Part shown: positions 24,585 to 33,748 of the stretch, piece by piece
Layout: each line of letters begins with the position of its first letter
Numbering within the stretch: position 1 is the first letter of the stretch
Virus record (IMG/VR): IMGVR_UViG_3300047557_002948
Location: 1 to 48,072 of that record
Length of the DNA stretch: 48,072 nucleotides
Direction: 5' to 3' (one strand)
Source of the DNA: a virus
Notes under the pieces: generated by a model
Told to the model about the DNA's origin: nothing
The model's input: only the letters and a program-made list of their open reading frames with translations
Database searches by the model: none
Made by a program: the position numbers and the translations under genes

Positions 24585-27500
24585 TTATGGATAAGCGGCT
24601 GGTTTAATTAGTTCAATAGCATCTATATTAGCTGCCCATCTAGTATTTTGACCGCTAACTCCGCTGCCAAAAATACAAAAAACATCACTATAACTTCCTG
24701 TATTAAAACTGCCCGTTACAGAAAAGACCGCTTTACCAGCGTTTTCTAAATCAGTTCCTATTGATTCAATATGATGGATTCTTTGGTATCCTGAATTAGA
24801 TGCAAGAGTGCTAATAACTGCTTTTCTCATATATTGAGAAAGATTAGCATCTTCATCTACACCAAGAACTTTAACTGTAAGCATCATGACTTTATCGGTT
24901 TGGTTTTCTAAAATATTAAAATATAAACCCGCACCATCCATAGATAAAACTGAAACTCCAGAATTATAAGTGGTAGCGTTTAAAACAAACTGAATATTTT
25001 GACAATCTCCATCAGCACTAAATTTATCTGAACTGTAAGCCCTTGAACCATAACGATCAGCTTTAGAGTAGTATCCAGCAGCAATTGAATATGCCGCATT
25101 TGGAGTTGTGCTACAACCTATACCTGCCAAAATAGCCGAACACAAACCTCCAGCACTATTATTCTCTCCACCCAAACAAGATGCTGAATATCCACTAGAA
25201 GTATTATAGTAGCCCCCTAAAACAGAAGCGTAACTATTACTTGCTAAATTATTTTGACCACCGCCAATTGTGGCATAAGAACCAGAAGTGATATTACCTA
25301 CCCCGCCCAAGATAGATTGCCAACTACCATCATCTGTTTTATTGTTCCATCCACCAGCAATTGTATTATGAGAACCAGTATTTAATACGTTACCTTGACC
25401 GCCACCAATCAAACCATAGCGAGAATTTCCAGAGTTTCCAGAACCACCAGCAATTGTTGGATAGTAATTTTGAACATAACTACCAAAAGAATTATTTTTA
25501 CCAAAAAACCCAGTTTCAGTAATAAGCTTTCCGATAAAAGTTTTTTCTCCACTGATGGTTTGGTTTCCAGTTGCATAAACTACATCACCAATAGAAGCAT
25601 TATCGGTAAATGAACCAGAAATTGTTTGCCCATTTCTAGGATATAAGAAAAGAGTTTTTGTTGTTGTGCCAGAAAATTGTAAGCCAGTAATTGATTGATT
25701 ATATCCAGTAATTGCGCGACCACTAATATATAGGCCATCAGATTTTTTTAAATATGTTTGATCAATGTTTCCAGTAATTTCCTCATAGGGCAAAATAGTT
25801 TTCCATTGTCCAGACTTGACTAAATAAAGATTTTGTCCAGAGCTTCCTGTTTGGTAAATAAGTGCTCCATCTGAATTTGGAACATCAGCAGGTGAATTGT
25901 AGCCGCTAAAGAAATTACCCGTTCTCCGATCAAAGGATAGGGTTGGCGGAATACCATTGGTGTAAAATAATTGCTCTGGCGGAGAGAACAAATACCCGCT
26001 CGTTTCTTCTCCATAAACATAGCCAGTTCCAAAGTCGTCTTGGCCCACAAATTTATAGTAAACAAACTGATTGTTTGGAACTTCATTGGCAAAAATTGAA
26101 AAGCTTTGCGAAGAAGCGTTTTCCAAGAAATTGACTGTTTTCAATAATGTGAAACCAGATAATGAATATGGCGTTCCAGTGTTAGAACCAGTATAAACAT
26201 CAATCCCTTTCGTAATATAATTTTCAACAGCATCAGCATCGAAATTAACTGTAAAATTAATTTGGCCGCTCAAAGGTGAACTGGTTAATTGTGTGATACC
26301 AGTTATTTCTTGAATAACAATTGTTGAACCGCTTGCTGGAGGAAGATTAAAAACTAATTGATCATTATTTCCATCAATAGAATAATCTCCAGAAAGTTCT
26401 TCAAAGCCATCAATAAATGCTCTATAGTTTGTTGATAAAAATCCCGTGTTTCCTGTTAATTCAACAATGTTCAAGAAAAATCCACTTGGTAAACTAAAGA
26501 AATTAATTTCTGGTGTTGGATTTGAAAATTTTATTTCATATTCACTTGTGGAAACTAAATTGCCACCAGAGTAAACTTGATAAAAGTCTCCACTATTCAC
26601 ATAACCAGTAATTGCAAAACCAGAAACATTTCCAGTTGGGAAATACTCCCAATTTAAAACTTGAGAAAGGCCAGAAGTCAATCCAGTAATGAATGGATTG
26701 GTTCTGCCAGTGACATCAAAACCTGTTAAGACCCCATCGCCAACATAATTCCATGTTGTTAAAACACTATTGACAATTCCAGAAGTTTGAGTTGAGAAAT
26801 AATCTTCAACACCAACAAAATCAATATTAGCTGGTAAATGATAAACTGTTGCTAATACAGAGTTTTCAGAGCCTTGATTTCTTATGTTAAATAGCAATGA
26901 ATAATATCTTTCTCCAGAAGGCAATCCAAAAAGTTCAGCATTTTTTGTTTGAGGAAAATTAAAAGATAAACTTGTTTGATTTGTTGCAAAACCCGAAGCA
27001 ATTAAATGTGATGGAGCAGTGGCAGGCGTAGCTCCAGTGGAAAGCAGAGAAGCTTTGTATGAGAAATTGTAATTGGCAAAGCCTTGATTTTGCGCTAACT
27101 GTAAATCGCTTGTGATTTCATTGTCATAAATATCCTTGTATTGAAAATTAAAAGACGAGTCTTTGAATCTTGAATAGTAGAAACTCTCTCCCGTGCCTTT
27201 GGACGTTGCTGATGGATAAAAACCAACTGGAAACGGTGGCGCTGGAGGCGCTGGCGGAATAATTGGCGGCGGTGTAGGCGAAGGCGGTGTAGGCGAAGGC
27301 GGTGTAGGCGAAGGCGGTGGCGGTGTAGGAGGCGGTGTAGGCGGCGGTGTAGGCGGAGACGGCGGTGAAGGCGTTGGTGATGGTGGTGAAGGTGGCGGTG
27401 AAGGCGGTGGAGTTGGGCAATCATAAGGATATGATATGCCGTTAGAATAAAATAAAGAATTAAATTCTCCATAAAAACGCGAAGATAAAGCAGAGTCAAA

Positions 27501-27596
27501 ATAAGCAATATCAGTTGAAACCCATGTGGGGTTTTCAGTATAAAGACCTACTGTATTACCACTACAATCTTGACCAGTATGAAAATAAGAAGGCAT
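24585..27596 (-). CDS. Tail fibre with extensin-like proline hinge and YadA-like roll
   Basis: This 1003-residue protein follows the J-like hub and is probably the receptor-binding fibre. Residues 1-60 probably anchor to the tail. Residues 61-124 are almost only Pro, Ser and Thr in PPSP, SPTPP and TPPP units, like plant and algal extensins. Residues about 125-720 are beta-rich and have many Gly, Ser, Thr and Asn. Residues about 726-865 carry repeats of the GG-x-x-N-x-x-SG-x-Y-A-x-x-x-GG type, as in the left-handed beta-roll head of YadA trimeric adhesins. A C-terminal cap follows. It probably forms a trimer. Confidence 0.85.
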   Translation of the reverse strand: MPSYFHTGQDCSGNTVGLYTENPTWVSTDIAYFDSALSSRFYGEFNSLFYSNGISYPYDCPTPPPSPPPSPPSPTPSPPSPPTPPPTPPPTPPPPSPTPPSPTPPSPTPPPIIPPAPPAPPFPVGFYPSATSKGTGESFYYSRFKDSSFNFQYKDIYDNEITSDLQLAQNQGFANYNFSYKASLLSTGATPATAPSHLIASGFATNQTSLSFNFPQTKNAELFGLPSGERYYSLLFNIRNQGSENSVLATVYHLPANIDFVGVEDYFSTQTSGIVNSVLTTWNYVGDGVLTGFDVTGRTNPFITGLTSGLSQVLNWEYFPTGNVSGFAITGYVNSGDFYQVYSGGNLVSTSEYEIKFSNPTPEINFFSLPSGFFLNIVELTGNTGFLSTNYRAFIDGFEELSGDYSIDGNNDQLVFNLPPASGSTIVIQEITGITQLTSSPLSGQINFTVNFDADAVENYITKGIDVYTGSNTGTPYSLSGFTLLKTVNFLENASSQSFSIFANEVPNNQFVYYKFVGQDDFGTGYVYGEETSGYLFSPPEQLFYTNGIPPTLSFDRRTGNFFSGYNSPADVPNSDGALIYQTGSSGQNLYLVKSGQWKTILPYEEITGNIDQTYLKKSDGLYISGRAITGYNQSITGLQFSGTTTKTLFLYPRNGQTISGSFTDNASIGDVVYATGNQTISGEKTFIGKLITETGFFGKNNSFGSYVQNYYPTIAGGSGNSGNSRYGLIGGGQGNVLNTGSHNTIAGGWNNKTDDGSWQSILGGVGNITSGSYATIGGGQNNLASNSYASVLGGYYNTSSGYSASCLGGENNSAGGLCSAILAGIGCSTTPNAAYSIAAGYYSKADRYGSRAYSSDKFSADGDCQNIQFVLNATTYNSGVSVLSMDGAGLYFNILENQTDKVMMLTVKVLGVDEDANLSQYMRKAVISTLASNSGYQRIHHIESIGTDLENAGKAVFSVTGSFNTGSYSDVFCIFGSGVSGQNTRWAANIDAIELIKPAAYP
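27225..27416 (-). repeat. Proline-rich coding repeat in the fibre gene
   Basis: This segment encodes the Ser/Thr/Pro hinge. It is very rich in GGCGGTGTAGGCGAA-type units; three exact tandem copies of this 15-base unit lie at 27268-27312, with degenerate copies on both sides. Tandem structure of this kind can expand or contract by recombination, changing hinge length. Alternative frames stay open here only because of the repeat composition. Confidence 0.85.
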
Positions 27597-27600
27597 AGAG

Positions 27601-30600
27601 TTATTTATTAATTACGAATCCTTGAATGATTCCGTTTGTTCTTACTGGAGCCACATAAGATACAACAGATAGCGATCTGGATGCGGTTGCTGATATTGGG
27701 TTTGGATATGAACCAGTGTTTCTGGCAGTTACTTTGAGAGTAAAGGTTCCAACTTCTGTTTGGTCTTCAAAAATAGCAGAGTTGCCAGTTACAGTTTGTT
27801 TGATGCTTTTAAATTTTGGAGTAATTAATTCAACATTATAGGCGTTTGCACCATTAACAGGCAACCAACTTCCAGACAAATCTGCTGTATCTGTTTGCAT
27901 GTCCCAATTGCCAGTTCTCAATGTTAAAATTCTTGGGAATCCCAAGTCATACACATATTTATTTTGCAACAATTCTCCCTGACCCTCGCTGACCGCTGTA
28001 TTTCTAGCTGGTGGGAAAGCAGAGAAGAAGTCTTGCATTAAGCCAGTTTCGCCTTGCTCAATCTCTGCAAATTTACCAGTGTCAAACTTTGAAGCAATGA
28101 CCTCATATTCGTTGAGGTTTAGCTCTTTGATTGATTGAATTTTATAGATTTGTTGTTTAGTGTTGGCGATTGTAATAGAGCAAGGTGTTCCAGCGCGAAC
28201 TTGCTGCAACAATGGATAGCCAGAACATCCAGTATCAATAAAGAACTTTGAACCATAATCCAATGCTGGAGAAGAGTCCATGACTTGAGTTCCAGTTGTT
28301 TGAAGCGTTACTCTGATTGGAACATCTGTTTGATAGAGTTCAGAAACGCTTAACTTGGTTGGAGACTTTGCCAAATTATAAAAGTCATTAGACTGATATT
28401 TACCAGTTGGAATCAGAACAGAAATTTCTCCCGTTAGTCCAGAAGAACTAAAATCAGACGATTTAAGAGAAACATTAGTATATATAGAATTATTAATTGG
28501 ATCAACATCTAAAACTCGGCCCACATGATTTTTAAGGGTTTTAACATTATCATTGATTGAGATCAAATCTCCTGGTCGGCACAAGAGAGTTTCCAAGTTG
28601 CCAACAAAGGCCACGTTTTCGTCTTCATTAATGGTTGAGTAGATGATGTGTTCACCAAGGCGTTTGGCGTGAGCGCGGCTAGTAATGCCAAAAGTTTGTG
28701 CCGAGGTTCTCAAAATACCGCGAGTTTTAATGTCATCAGGGTCTTCTACATATTCAATTTTCTGCTTGAACAAGTCGTCGCGATCCAAATAAGTCACTTC
28801 AATAACATTATATTGCAAATCTCGACGCTCATTTGAGTAGTTGAACATGCCATCTTTCACATTCGAATTATTAAAGAAGGCCATGATTGGCTTGAGCCTA
28901 TCGTTTGTGAAGTTGATTTCTGAGTTTGTATAGAACATGTTGCCTCTAAAGCAAGCCACTAGAGACTTCAATGATTCAAACACATTGGTTTTATCAGCAA
29001 TCACACCGTTAAAGGCATATCTTGGCTCTAGTCCGCCATCAGCAGCAGGAACGCCAACAAATACGCCATTAGTATCAACACCATCACAATAGCGGCCAAT
29101 CTTATAAAGCTCCCAATAGTTAACCTCAGATGGCGAAATAAAGTTGCCTAATCCATATCTACGATTGATTAGAATATCAAAAAGAACCCAAACAGGATTA
29201 TCGGTCCATGCTAGTTTAAATGTTCCATCCCAATTGCCTTTATAAATTATTTTTTCATCGCTAGAATTGCTTAGGCTATTAAATGAAGCCAAATTTTTTC
29301 CAAGAACATATCTTTTATCTTGGCCATTTGCTTTGAGTGGAAAGTAATTACTTGGAACGAAAACCTTCTTAAATCTCGCATCATAACTGCGAGCAGGAAT
29401 TGAATTAAATGTTCGTGCATCCAATTTTAAACCACAAATGGTTGAGTATGGATAAGAGAATGGAATGTTAATAATTTCAGTAATTTTTTTCAAATAAATT
29501 TCGCGACGAATAAGTGAAGAATAAGATTCCGCAGTTGTTCTATAAACTCTCACAAATCTATTCTTATTAACCACATAAGGAGGAAGTGAAATTGGCTTTG
29601 CAATATTTTCACTTCCAAGAATAAAACGGCTATATTCTTGAATAGCGGCAGCATTTTCTTCTCGACCAACATCAATTGATGCGGCAGAACCATTTACTAA
29701 ACCTCTAGCTTGATAAAGTCTTGACGTAAATATCTCTTCTTCGCCATTTAAAGTTTGATAACCTGTTTCAATTTTAAATTCAATAATGGAAGGTATGTTT
29801 GTTCCAGCTTCAACACTTTGATTAACACCATCAGCTTTTAATAAAGTCATATTACCTTGTGCGGTGTCTGTTAAAGAAGTAATCTGCAAAGATGCAAAAA
29901 CCTGATCAACATTTGGGTTTAAAACAATATGAGTAATTCTTGAGGCTGGTTCAGCCAAGTATTTCACATAGTTCCTATTCCAATCACTATAATTTTCAAC
30001 CGCTCCATTAGCCAAACGAGCATCATTTCCGCCTTCATTATAATAAGAAACCTCCAATAATACCCTACAAAGGATTGTAAATAACCAAGGCCATCCATTA
30101 GTGGGTTTTACGTTTCCAGGACTTAAAATTAAATTAAGACTAGGCGCAAAGTTTACTGTTGCATCTTTAATAAAAACCGTATCTGACAATAAAATGTCAA
30201 ATTGAGTGGGCGTAACTCCAGAAAAATTAACAGTTTTTAAAAAACATTTGGTAGTTTTATTAAAACTAATAGTTAAAGTGCCAACTTGTAAGCCGTTAGG
30301 GTAAAGTTGACTTGCGTTTGGGTAAAAAAAATTAAATACCACAGAAATTAAAGACCCAACCAGTTGAATTTTATTAAAATTAAACGTCATATTTCCAGTG
30401 GAAAAATTTGCACGGCCTATAATTGCATTTACTGCACTTTTTAAAGATTCATCATTAGCGACATTGAAAAGGCCCGAATGCAAATTTTTATACTCATTCA
30501 GTTCTTGATCAGAGATAATTTTTGTTGTGTAAGCTCCATAAGTAAAATCAGATATGAGTCCACTTCTTCCAGCAGCAGAATTTGCATTATATCTTGAGTC

Positions 30601-31737
30601 AACTACAGTAGAATCTGAATTTAAAAGTGTTAAAACTGGTTTACTTATATCAAATGGACCCCTTAGTTTAGAGTTAAATTCTGTATCTAAATAAGTTTTA
30701 TTAAACAATGATAGTGGTTTTTGAAGATCAACACCATCTCTGAATTCGAATGTAGCATTTGCATAATTAAATTTTGCCGAAGTGTTTAATAGTTTAACTG
30801 ATTTTATGTAATTAATAATCGCTGAAACACCATTCTCAAGAACAAAACCGTTTCTTTGATAAAAGAAAACATAAAAATCACCTTTGACTAAGGTGCTGCC
30901 ACTAATTGTTTGAAAAAAACAAGTGTTTAGTTTCTTTTTAGGAGAAAGGATTTTTTTGTTTTGAAGTTCTGTTGGCTCCAAATCATAGTAAATTTGATTG
31001 TATATATCTTCTGATAAAACAATTAAATCATCAATTGAATGAGCATAATTACTAGCTGTAACACTTGCATTTAAAGAAATTTTTAGCGCCAAAAATGGAT
31101 AATCGCTTGAAAAATACTCTGGAAAATCTGGCAATAGATAAGCCAAAACTTCTGCTTGAGAAGTGAAATTAAATTGCGCCCTTAGCAATCTCAATTGTTT
31201 AAATATAGAATTGCTGTAACCCATTGTTGACATACTGGCGTATGCCGTCTCAATATTTTGAATTGATTGTCGGATTGAACTTGCTATCTGGTCTTTTTTG
31301 GACAAAACACTAAAAGAGACACTGTTATTTGAGTTGGAGCCTATCAAATCATTTAAATTAGAAACAGAAGTTTCTATAAACTGATTGTTTGAATAAAACT
31401 TATTTTGAAAAGCTGAACCAATAAAACCCAAATCATAACTTTGAATTACGGTTGAAGATTCGCTATCAACAGTTTGTCGCACAACAACATCTTGTAAGTA
31501 AATACCTTCAAATAAGCGAATATTATCAATATATTCCCCGTTTGGACTAACTAATCCATCAATTTCTCCATCAGAAATGAGATCAATATTTTCAACATAA
31601 TCGTATGAAGATATAGCTTGCAAATCGCCCAATCTTGGCGGCTTGAAAGTGGGCGGGGGAGGTGGTGGTGGAGCACCACCACCACCACCGCCGCCGCCAA
31701 CAATGCCTTTGATATATTTTTTAGAAAAATGACTCAT
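27601..31737 (-). CDS. Central tail hub / tip attachment protein, lambda J-like
   Basis: This 1378-residue protein is the distal tail hub that contacts the host. Just after the start (about residues 14-32) there is a run of eight Gly then Ala and seven Pro. The next part (SSYDYVENIDLISDGEIDGLV) is the J-family opening. Around residues 830-1050 a region with RYGLGNFISPSEV and CRPGDLISIND resembles the hub domains of lambda J, and a fibronectin-like domain lies near the C-terminus (LSGSWLPVNGANAYNVELI). It is longer than lambda J (1132), mostly in an N-terminal insertion. Its place after the I-like gene and before the fibre fits. Confidence 0.9.
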   Translation of the reverse strand: MSHFSKKYIKGIVGGGGGGGGAPPPPPPPTFKPPRLGDLQAISSYDYVENIDLISDGEIDGLVSPNGEYIDNIRLFEGIYLQDVVVRQTVDSESSTVIQSYDLGFIGSAFQNKFYSNNQFIETSVSNLNDLIGSNSNNSVSFSVLSKKDQIASSIRQSIQNIETAYASMSTMGYSNSIFKQLRLLRAQFNFTSQAEVLAYLLPDFPEYFSSDYPFLALKISLNASVTASNYAHSIDDLIVLSEDIYNQIYYDLEPTELQNKKILSPKKKLNTCFFQTISGSTLVKGDFYVFFYQRNGFVLENGVSAIINYIKSVKLLNTSAKFNYANATFEFRDGVDLQKPLSLFNKTYLDTEFNSKLRGPFDISKPVLTLLNSDSTVVDSRYNANSAAGRSGLISDFTYGAYTTKIISDQELNEYKNLHSGLFNVANDESLKSAVNAIIGRANFSTGNMTFNFNKIQLVGSLISVVFNFFYPNASQLYPNGLQVGTLTISFNKTTKCFLKTVNFSGVTPTQFDILLSDTVFIKDATVNFAPSLNLILSPGNVKPTNGWPWLFTILCRVLLEVSYYNEGGNDARLANGAVENYSDWNRNYVKYLAEPASRITHIVLNPNVDQVFASLQITSLTDTAQGNMTLLKADGVNQSVEAGTNIPSIIEFKIETGYQTLNGEEEIFTSRLYQARGLVNGSAASIDVGREENAAAIQEYSRFILGSENIAKPISLPPYVVNKNRFVRVYRTTAESYSSLIRREIYLKKITEIINIPFSYPYSTICGLKLDARTFNSIPARSYDARFKKVFVPSNYFPLKANGQDKRYVLGKNLASFNSLSNSSDEKIIYKGNWDGTFKLAWTDNPVWVLFDILINRRYGLGNFISPSEVNYWELYKIGRYCDGVDTNGVFVGVPAADGGLEPRYAFNGVIADKTNVFESLKSLVACFRGNMFYTNSEINFTNDRLKPIMAFFNNSNVKDGMFNYSNERRDLQYNVIEVTYLDRDDLFKQKIEYVEDPDDIKTRGILRTSAQTFGITSRAHAKRLGEHIIYSTINEDENVAFVGNLETLLCRPGDLISINDNVKTLKNHVGRVLDVDPINNSIYTNVSLKSSDFSSSGLTGEISVLIPTGKYQSNDFYNLAKSPTKLSVSELYQTDVPIRVTLQTTGTQVMDSSPALDYGSKFFIDTGCSGYPLLQQVRAGTPCSITIANTKQQIYKIQSIKELNLNEYEVIASKFDTGKFAEIEQGETGLMQDFFSAFPPARNTAVSEGQGELLQNKYVYDLGFPRILTLRTGNWDMQTDTADLSGSWLPVNGANAYNVELITPKFKSIKQTVTGNSAIFEDQTEVGTFTLKVTARNTGSYPNPISATASRSLSVVSYVAPVRTNGIIQGFVINK

Positions 31738-31738
31738 T

Positions 31739-32356
31739 TTAATATTGTGGGTTGCTCAAAACCGAATCCGCACTATCAATAATAGCAACTTCGTTGGCAG
31801 ATTTTTTAGTTGTTGAATTTAAGAATTCGTCTGTTAAAGTGAGTGTGAGTGGGAAAGATTTGATGGAACTTTGAACAACAAAAGAGCCAACCTTTAATCG
31901 CCCATAAACAAGAGGAACTGGATTGCCTTGCTCGGTAATATTCTCTCGATTGGAGAAAGATAAAGATTTAGAACTAGCAGATGAAACTCCTTCTGCTCCA
32001 GGGATTTGAGGATACTGTTGTTTACCAGCTTGAACATAGGAATATACGGCAGAAGCGATAGAGATAACAAGGGAGATTGCAACAATCCACATCGTAGGGG
32101 TGCTGCCAATAATAGCTGGAACAAAATCAATTTTTTTTATTCTATCTCTTTTAAAAAAAGAATCTCCTTGTACCCACTGATTGTCTGCGACAATCGTATA
32201 AACGATATTTTTCTTTAGCAGGTCTTTAAGGTCTTTTGAGAAATTTTCATAGTTAGCTTCTAAAGCGCGGACTATATCTCTAGGCTCCTTGATTGCAAAT
32301 CTATGCAATCGCCCATATTTTTTACCTAAAATACCGTGTAGATGAATTTCTGTCAT
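31739..32356 (-). CDS. Tail assembly protein, lambda I-like
   Basis: Lambda I helps build the tail tip before J. The 205-residue protein starts with a ubiquitin-like beta-grasp region (EIHLHGILGKKYGRLHRFAIKEPRDIVRALEANY). A hydrophobic stretch at about 88-106 (PTMWIVAISLVISIASAVYSYV) is typical of gpI homologues, and a later GNPVPLVYGRLKVGSFV is also typical. It is one base before the J-like gene and overlaps the K-like gene by 4 bases. Confidence 0.88.
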   Translation of the reverse strand: MTEIHLHGILGKKYGRLHRFAIKEPRDIVRALEANYENFSKDLKDLLKKNIVYTIVADNQWVQGDSFFKRDRIKKIDFVPAIIGSTPTMWIVAISLVISIASAVYSYVQAGKQQYPQIPGAEGVSSASSKSLSFSNRENITEQGNPVPLVYGRLKVGSFVVQSSIKSFPLTLTLTDEFLNSTTKKSANEVAIIDSADSVLSNPQY

Positions 32357-32757
32357 AAGAAGCCTTTTACCTTATTAAGAGTATTTACATCAACTTCATG
32401 CTCTTTTGGCTCATAAATTGCAAATTTCTTAGTTTGGAGTGAGTAAATAATAGACGGCAAGCAAGTGGCTTCTGAATTTGCGATGTCCATTTCTGAAAAA
32501 GACTCGTTTCCATCAGGGTGAGAGTGAATCAATGAAATAAATTCGTTTTCGTTTTTGAACTTCAAATAGTCCAAAGGATCAACGCAAAAAAACTGTTTTG
32601 GATTTGGGGAGCGATTGCTGACAAACTGAACAATATAGTCTTTGCCCTTTTTACCTACGAAGCCGCAGCATTCTAGTGCAAAATACCTATCGCAATGCTC
32701 GCGAACAGACTCCAGAACTTTTTTAAAGCTTTTATTTTTGACGATAGGATTGTCCAT
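32353..32757 (-). CDS. JAB/MPN metalloprotease domain, lambda K-like
   Basis: Lambda K is a tail-tip protein with an N-terminal JAMM isopeptidase and a C-terminal NlpC/P60 peptidase. The 134-residue protein here has only the JAMM part: Glu29, then His78-x-His80-x7-Ser88-x2-Asp91, all zinc and catalytic residues intact. The NlpC/P60 half is absent, so it may be a tail processing protease without cell-wall cutting. The frame could start at a TTG at 32790, but ATG at 32757 is preferred. It overlaps the L-like gene by 26 bases. Confidence 0.9.
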   Translation of the reverse strand: MDNPIVKNKSFKKVLESVREHCDRYFALECCGFVGKKGKDYIVQFVSNRSPNPKQFFCVDPLDYLKFKNENEFISLIHSHPDGNESFSEMDIANSEATCLPSIIYSLQTKKFAIYEPKEHEVDVNTLNKVKGFL

Positions 32758-33748
32758 ATTGATAATTGTCTGTAGCTGGAAAACCCCCAAATGGCAGATA
32801 AAATGCGCCTAAACTAGCTGTTTGAGTGCTAGGAACTGGATTATAAACAGAGCCAGTAACAGTTTGAGAGCCAGAAATACCGCTATAGGAGAGGGTGGAA
32901 TTATAAAACCGCTTTTTGCAAGCTCCAATAGACTTGGAGCAACCATCTTTTTCCCAAGGAGCATCATCAAGTCCAGGCATGTTGTTTTCTGTTGCTATAT
33001 GTGTTTGCGTGCAAACATACCAAGTTCTAAACGGGTCTTTCGGAGTAGAAACATAAACAATCATTCCTGGATTGTAGGTCACATTATAGGTCCACTCATT
33101 AATACTGCTTTGAAAATTAAAGCTGCCAGTTGGAACATAAGTGAATGGCGTGTCATCTTCTTGACAAACTGGAGCGCCAAAATAGTGACACCCCAATCCG
33201 CGATACTGCCAATAGCAGTACCTTCCCATCACCAATCTCCCAGGGATGGTAAAGTTTTCCAAGTCAAATGGAGCAGTCAATTCAAACTCCACAAGAGACT
33301 TATTCTCTTGCATTTTTTGAGAAATTACATAAGAGTCGCGAGAGATTTCCGAATTTGGGTCTGCAACTCCATAAGGATTAATGCCTCCTTCAAAATTTAC
33401 ATCGTCAATGTATTTGACAAAGATTTTAATTCTTTCTAGTTTTGCAAATTTAAAATCGTTTTTTCGACGCAAAATCTGACTAATCATCAACTGTTCATTG
33501 CTGATTCTAATCTTTGGACGACTGATTCGATTAAAAATATTTGTTTCAAAGTCCTCAACTTCAACTGCCAAAGGCACATAAGCAATGTTATTCAACACAA
33601 TCTTGCCTTGTAATCCATTAGAGCATGGATGGAACGGGAAGAAAGAGTCAGGCTCATTAACCGTATCGTAATAGATTTTGTAAAACTCTAAAACGGCTGT
33701 TGGCTCTAAATCAAGTAAGTCTTTAGAAACTTTGTTGTTAATGGGCAT
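32732..33748 (-). CDS. Minor tail protein, lambda L-like, with CBM5/12-like insert
   Basis: Lambda L lies at the tail tip and carries a 4Fe-4S cluster. In this 338-residue protein the central part is L-like (FVKYIDDVNFEGGINPYGVADP, then VEFELTAPFDLENFTIPGRL). Candidate Fe-S cysteines are Cys178, Cys187, Cys270 and Cys277, with an extra Cys195. Between the two Cys pairs, residues about 218-267 (NEWTYNVTYNPGMIVYV...TWYVCTQTH...APWEKDG) look like a CBM5/12-type carbohydrate-binding fold. The end PFGGFPATDN is also typical of gpL. ATG at 33748 shares a CATG with the rightward gene. Confidence 0.85.
   Translation of the reverse strand: MPINNKVSKDLLDLEPTAVLEFYKIYYDTVNEPDSFFPFHPCSNGLQGKIVLNNIAYVPLAVEVEDFETNIFNRISRPKIRISNEQLMISQILRRKNDFKFAKLERIKIFVKYIDDVNFEGGINPYGVADPNSEISRDSYVISQKMQENKSLVEFELTAPFDLENFTIPGRLVMGRYCYWQYRGLGCHYFGAPVCQEDDTPFTYVPTGSFNFQSSINEWTYNVTYNPGMIVYVSTPKDPFRTWYVCTQTHIATENNMPGLDDAPWEKDGCSKSIGACKKRFYNSTLSYSGISGSQTVTGSVYNPVPSTQTASLGAFYLPFGGFPATDNYQYGQSYRQK

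Noticed and set aside
27225-27416. Short tandem repeats considered as a CRISPR-like array
   Set aside because: There are no unique spacers of constant size; the units are contiguous and encode Pro/Ser/Thr.
27095-27508. Leftward open frames rich in His/Arg/Leu or Ala/Thr overlapping the fibre start
   Set aside because: They are other frames of the proline-rich tandem repeat, kept open only by its composition; the fibre frame is continuous and fits the tail operon.
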